Below, piece by piece: positions 55,777-57,774 of a stretch of DNA of 57,774 nucleotides. The notes under the pieces were generated by a model. The model did no database searches, had not been told where the DNA came from, and saw only the letters and a list, made by a program, of their open reading frames with translations. Numbering within the stretch: position 1 is the first letter of the stretch; each line of letters opens with the position of its first letter. The position numbers and the translations under genes are program-made. Source of the stretch: a virus; IMG/VR virus record IMGVR_UViG_3300044972_000988, positions 1 to 57,774 of that record. One strand, 5' to 3'.

Positions 55777-57185
55777 GCAACTAACTCAACGGAAGTTATG
55801 TCTATACTAGAGCCACCGTTGGAGGCAGTCATATTTAATGATGTTAATAAATCATTTAGTTCATTGAAATAAGTTATTCTATCTTGCGTAGAAATATCAG
55901 TTGCCTGAGTCATCCATATTGTAGGTATTTCACCTCGGACAATGCCGTATTCTTCTTGTTTTCTTTCTAATTTTGTATTGGGCAATATTGCAGACAAAGA
56001 AAATACTACCTGATCTATTGGATTGCAAGCATAATGTTGGCGATCTTGAAACCATTGTTTTGTAAATTCAAAATCTTGTCGCGTTTCAGTTGGATATCCA
56101 ATGATAAGGAGTAGTAACAACTTAACTGAATATTTTTTAGCCATGTCTAGATGATAATCAATGTCTTCGTTTGTAAAATTCTTGCCAAGCGCCACTCTTA
56201 CTTTCTCTACCACACTTTCAATACCCAATTGTAAATGTCCGTTTGATTTTTTAATTTTTTGCCAAAACTCCTCTGGGTGTTGTTTTTTATTTCTAACAAT
56301 AAAGTATCCATCCCAAGAGATTTGAGCGGTTGGATTTTTGTCATTGTAACCGCACATTAGATCCAACAACTTCTGAAATTCTTTCATGTTGCCATTGGTC
56401 AATGCGTTGTAGAAGAAAAATCTTGTGATGTTGTGTTGTTTGATTTGATGCAGCATTTCTGCAAAAATATTATCAGCAGTTCTATACTGATATTTTTTCC
56501 AGTGCTCAATCACATCACAGAATTCACAGGCTCGTACACATCCTCTACTATCGCAAATAGGGATACCAGAATCTTGATATTGCGAAAAATCATAATCGGC
56601 AAAATCAGGATAGCACAATGCATTTAAATCTGGGATAGGTTGCCAAGTTCCAGAGTTTATGCCAGGGTAGCTTAGATTATTGCAAAGATATTCTACAATA
56701 CTGTATTCCCCATCGCCGTTGATATAGTCGTCAATATATCCGTTGGTTTTTAGCAGTTCGGCAAAGTTTAATTTTGATTCTGCTATAAAATGCTTTATAC
56801 CACTACCGCCGATTACAATTTTAAGATCTGGATTTAAAGTTTTAAGATGGTAACATAACCAAATTGTAAAAAACTGACTGTCTTGAGTAAGCAAACTGAA
56901 CCCTAGTACGCAAGGATTCAAACTTATGATCCTGTCAGCACAGTAATCAAGTAAATTGCCAATGTCATCCACTATGTCTGGATGTATTCTTTGTAGTCTA
57001 AAAAAGTCCTCAATGAGAAGTTTTTTAGGATTTTGATTTATTAGATTGACGACTTCAATGTTTAAATCAATAGCCTTGCTGGTATAACCAGCTGCAACTG
57101 CACAACTTTTTAACACAGCTGGCGCAAGAGTAGGACGAAAGGAAAAAGTTCCGGGTACAGAACAAAATAAAATATCTACTCCCAT
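55773..57185 (-). CDS. B12-binding-type radical SAM protein
   Basis: 470 residues from MGVDILFCSVPGTFSFRPTLAP, preceded by a gap after the previous stop; longer starts are possible. The N-terminal about 170 residues look like a cobalamin-binding Rossmann domain (VLGFSLLTQ, IVIGGSG, INGDGEYSIVEYL). The [4Fe-4S] motif C216xxxC220xxC223 (CVRACEFC) follows DSRG. Core motifs LQLGIESV and LLIIGYPTET are typical of the MiaB/BchE-like superfamily. Such enzymes methylate or rearrange unactivated carbons. Confidence 0.87.
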   Translation of the reverse strand: MGVDILFCSVPGTFSFRPTLAPAVLKSCAVAAGYTSKAIDLNIEVVNLINQNPKKLLIEDFFRLQRIHPDIVDDIGNLLDYCADRIISLNPCVLGFSLLTQDSQFFTIWLCYHLKTLNPDLKIVIGGSGIKHFIAESKLNFAELLKTNGYIDDYINGDGEYSIVEYLCNNLSYPGINSGTWQPIPDLNALCYPDFADYDFSQYQDSGIPICDSRGCVRACEFCDVIEHWKKYQYRTADNIFAEMLHQIKQHNITRFFFYNALTNGNMKEFQKLLDLMCGYNDKNPTAQISWDGYFIVRNKKQHPEEFWQKIKKSNGHLQLGIESVVEKVRVALGKNFTNEDIDYHLDMAKKYSVKLLLLLIIGYPTETRQDFEFTKQWFQDRQHYACNPIDQVVFSLSAILPNTKLERKQEEYGIVRGEIPTIWMTQATDISTQDRITYFNELNDLLTSLNMTASNGGSSIDITSVELVA

Positions 57186-57195
57186 GTTGTTTTTC

Positions 57196-57774
57196 TTACC
57201 ATCCTTCTTGCGCCCTGATAACATCAATTTCACGTGTCATAACGCCTTGATTATGCCAGCCGCTACGATAGTGATGTTTAAAGAACTTGCTGGCTTCTTC
57301 TTCATACCATACCATTGGCAAGTCTAACTGTGTGCTCAGCTCTTCGGCTACGCGACCTAACAATAGTTCCGGCTCAGTGTCTTTAACTGTATCCCACAAC
57401 TCATTTAACGAATCAAACCATTGCACTTGTTTGTGATCCCAATTGGTCAGCATGGTCATGTATGTGCCCATTCTTGCGCCGGCGATGGCCCAAACTCCGT
57501 GTTCAGCATCACGTCCTACATTGTGCCACACAGTCAAGTTGTCTAGATTGCGTTGGTGCACACGGTCTTTGAACTCTGCCACAGTGGGACGCACACCTTT
57601 GTTCAAACACATCTTAACACCCTCACGGAAGCCGGCACGCCATGCATGGAACGCTGAACCATTGGGATATGTTGTACTATAACAGTCGTGCATGGCCCAG
57701 TATAAAGGATCAAAACAAAACTCTACTTCGGTAGCGGCTGTGCCATCTGTGTTTTCATGTGTTTTCATTTCGTT
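57196..57774 (-). CDS. Unknown protein, possibly cut by the window edge
   Basis: 190 residues are visible from an ATG at 57768, but the frame stays open to the window edge, so this may be the C-terminal part of a longer protein. YWAMHDCYSTTYPNGSAFHAWRAGFREGVKM resembles the C-terminal module of the 943-residue repeat protein (WMAWRTAFREVLKLK). It ends 10 bp before the B12-type radical SAM start and is probably in the same operon. Function unknown. Confidence 0.6.
   Translation of the reverse strand, partial: NEMKTHENTDGTAATEVEFCFDPLYWAMHDCYSTTYPNGSAFHAWRAGFREGVKMCLNKGVRPTVAEFKDRVHQRNLDNLTVWHNVGRDAEHGVWAIAGARMGTYMTMLTNWDHKQVQWFDSLNELWDTVKDTEPELLLGRVAEELSTQLDLPMVWYEEEASKFFKHHYRSGWHNQGVMTREIDVIRAQEGW

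Noticed and set aside
1-57774. Alternative: a bacterial chromosome segment or genomic island
   Set aside because: Dense ATGA overlaps, a full tRNA/tmRNA array, ThyX, MazG, 5'-nuclease and many tiny unknown genes, with no rRNA, ribosomal protein or integrase genes, favour a lytic phage. It cannot be fully excluded, as no virion gene is visible.

Overview
The window reads as part of the genome of a large tailed bacteriophage, probably T4-like and aquatic. No structural genes (capsid, tail, terminase) fall inside it, so this rests on gene style and content. Genes are packed with ATGA/TAATG overlaps, and there are many short unknown ORFs. Typical large-phage genes are present: a 5'-nuclease, a MazG-like pyrophosphohydrolase, ThyX, QueE, a MoxR/VWA pair, a metallophosphoesterase and glycosyltransferases of the ..TEKT.. 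type. There is also a very large tRNA array with a tmRNA. Ribosomal protein and rRNA genes are absent. The host is not determined. A Bug/TctC solute-binding protein and a permuted two-piece tmRNA are compatible with a proteobacterial host (beta or alpha), but this is inference.

Layout. (1) 0-2.1 kb: nucleotide-sugar genes (cupin epimerase-like, short UDP-sugar dehydrogenase, SDR epimerase). (2) 2.1-8.6 kb: QueE, MetK, two SGNH-like paralogs, 5'-nuclease, MazG and small conserved proteins. (3) 8.6-11.3 kb: two minus-strand glycosyltransferase-like genes interleaved with plus-strand genes by antisense overlaps. (4) 11.3-25.0 kb: an RNA-rich locus with 26 tRNA genes covering all 20 amino acids, including an initiator-type tRNA-Met and a Ser tRNA with the unusual anticodon ACU. 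It also holds a circularly permuted tmRNA gene, several unassigned structured RNAs, and small and auxiliary genes between them: a secreted D,D-carboxypeptidase-like enzyme, a sulfotransferase, an FkbM methyltransferase, a PP-loop ATPase, a Bug binding protein, an RNase H-like protein and an AhpC/aldolase/BI-1/AhpD operon. (5) 25.0-36.7 kb: AhcY, metallophosphoesterase, MoxR ATPase plus metallopeptidase-VWA protein, ThyX, SDR epimerase, DegT aminotransferase and small unknowns, many behind near-identical sigma70-type promoters. (6) 36.7-57.8 kb: a 943-residue repeat protein, three glycosyltransferases, an amidinotransferase, a NodU-type carbamoyltransferase and eight radical SAM proteins. Seven of these are paralogs with an N-terminal cysteine-rich segment and one is of the B12-binding type. 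Most lie in one long overlapping minus-strand operon.

How the parts may work together (inference). MetK makes SAM and AhcY removes SAH, which could sustain the nine radical SAM enzymes (including QueE) and the methyltransferase. The nucleotide-sugar, aminotransferase, sulfotransferase, glycosyltransferase, carbamoyl- and amidinotransferase genes look like a decoration pathway acting on glycans or peptides of the virion or host surface. The full tRNA set plus tmRNA would make translation of phage messages relatively independent of host tRNA supply. The radical SAM array and the RNA-rich locus are the best candidates for something undescribed.
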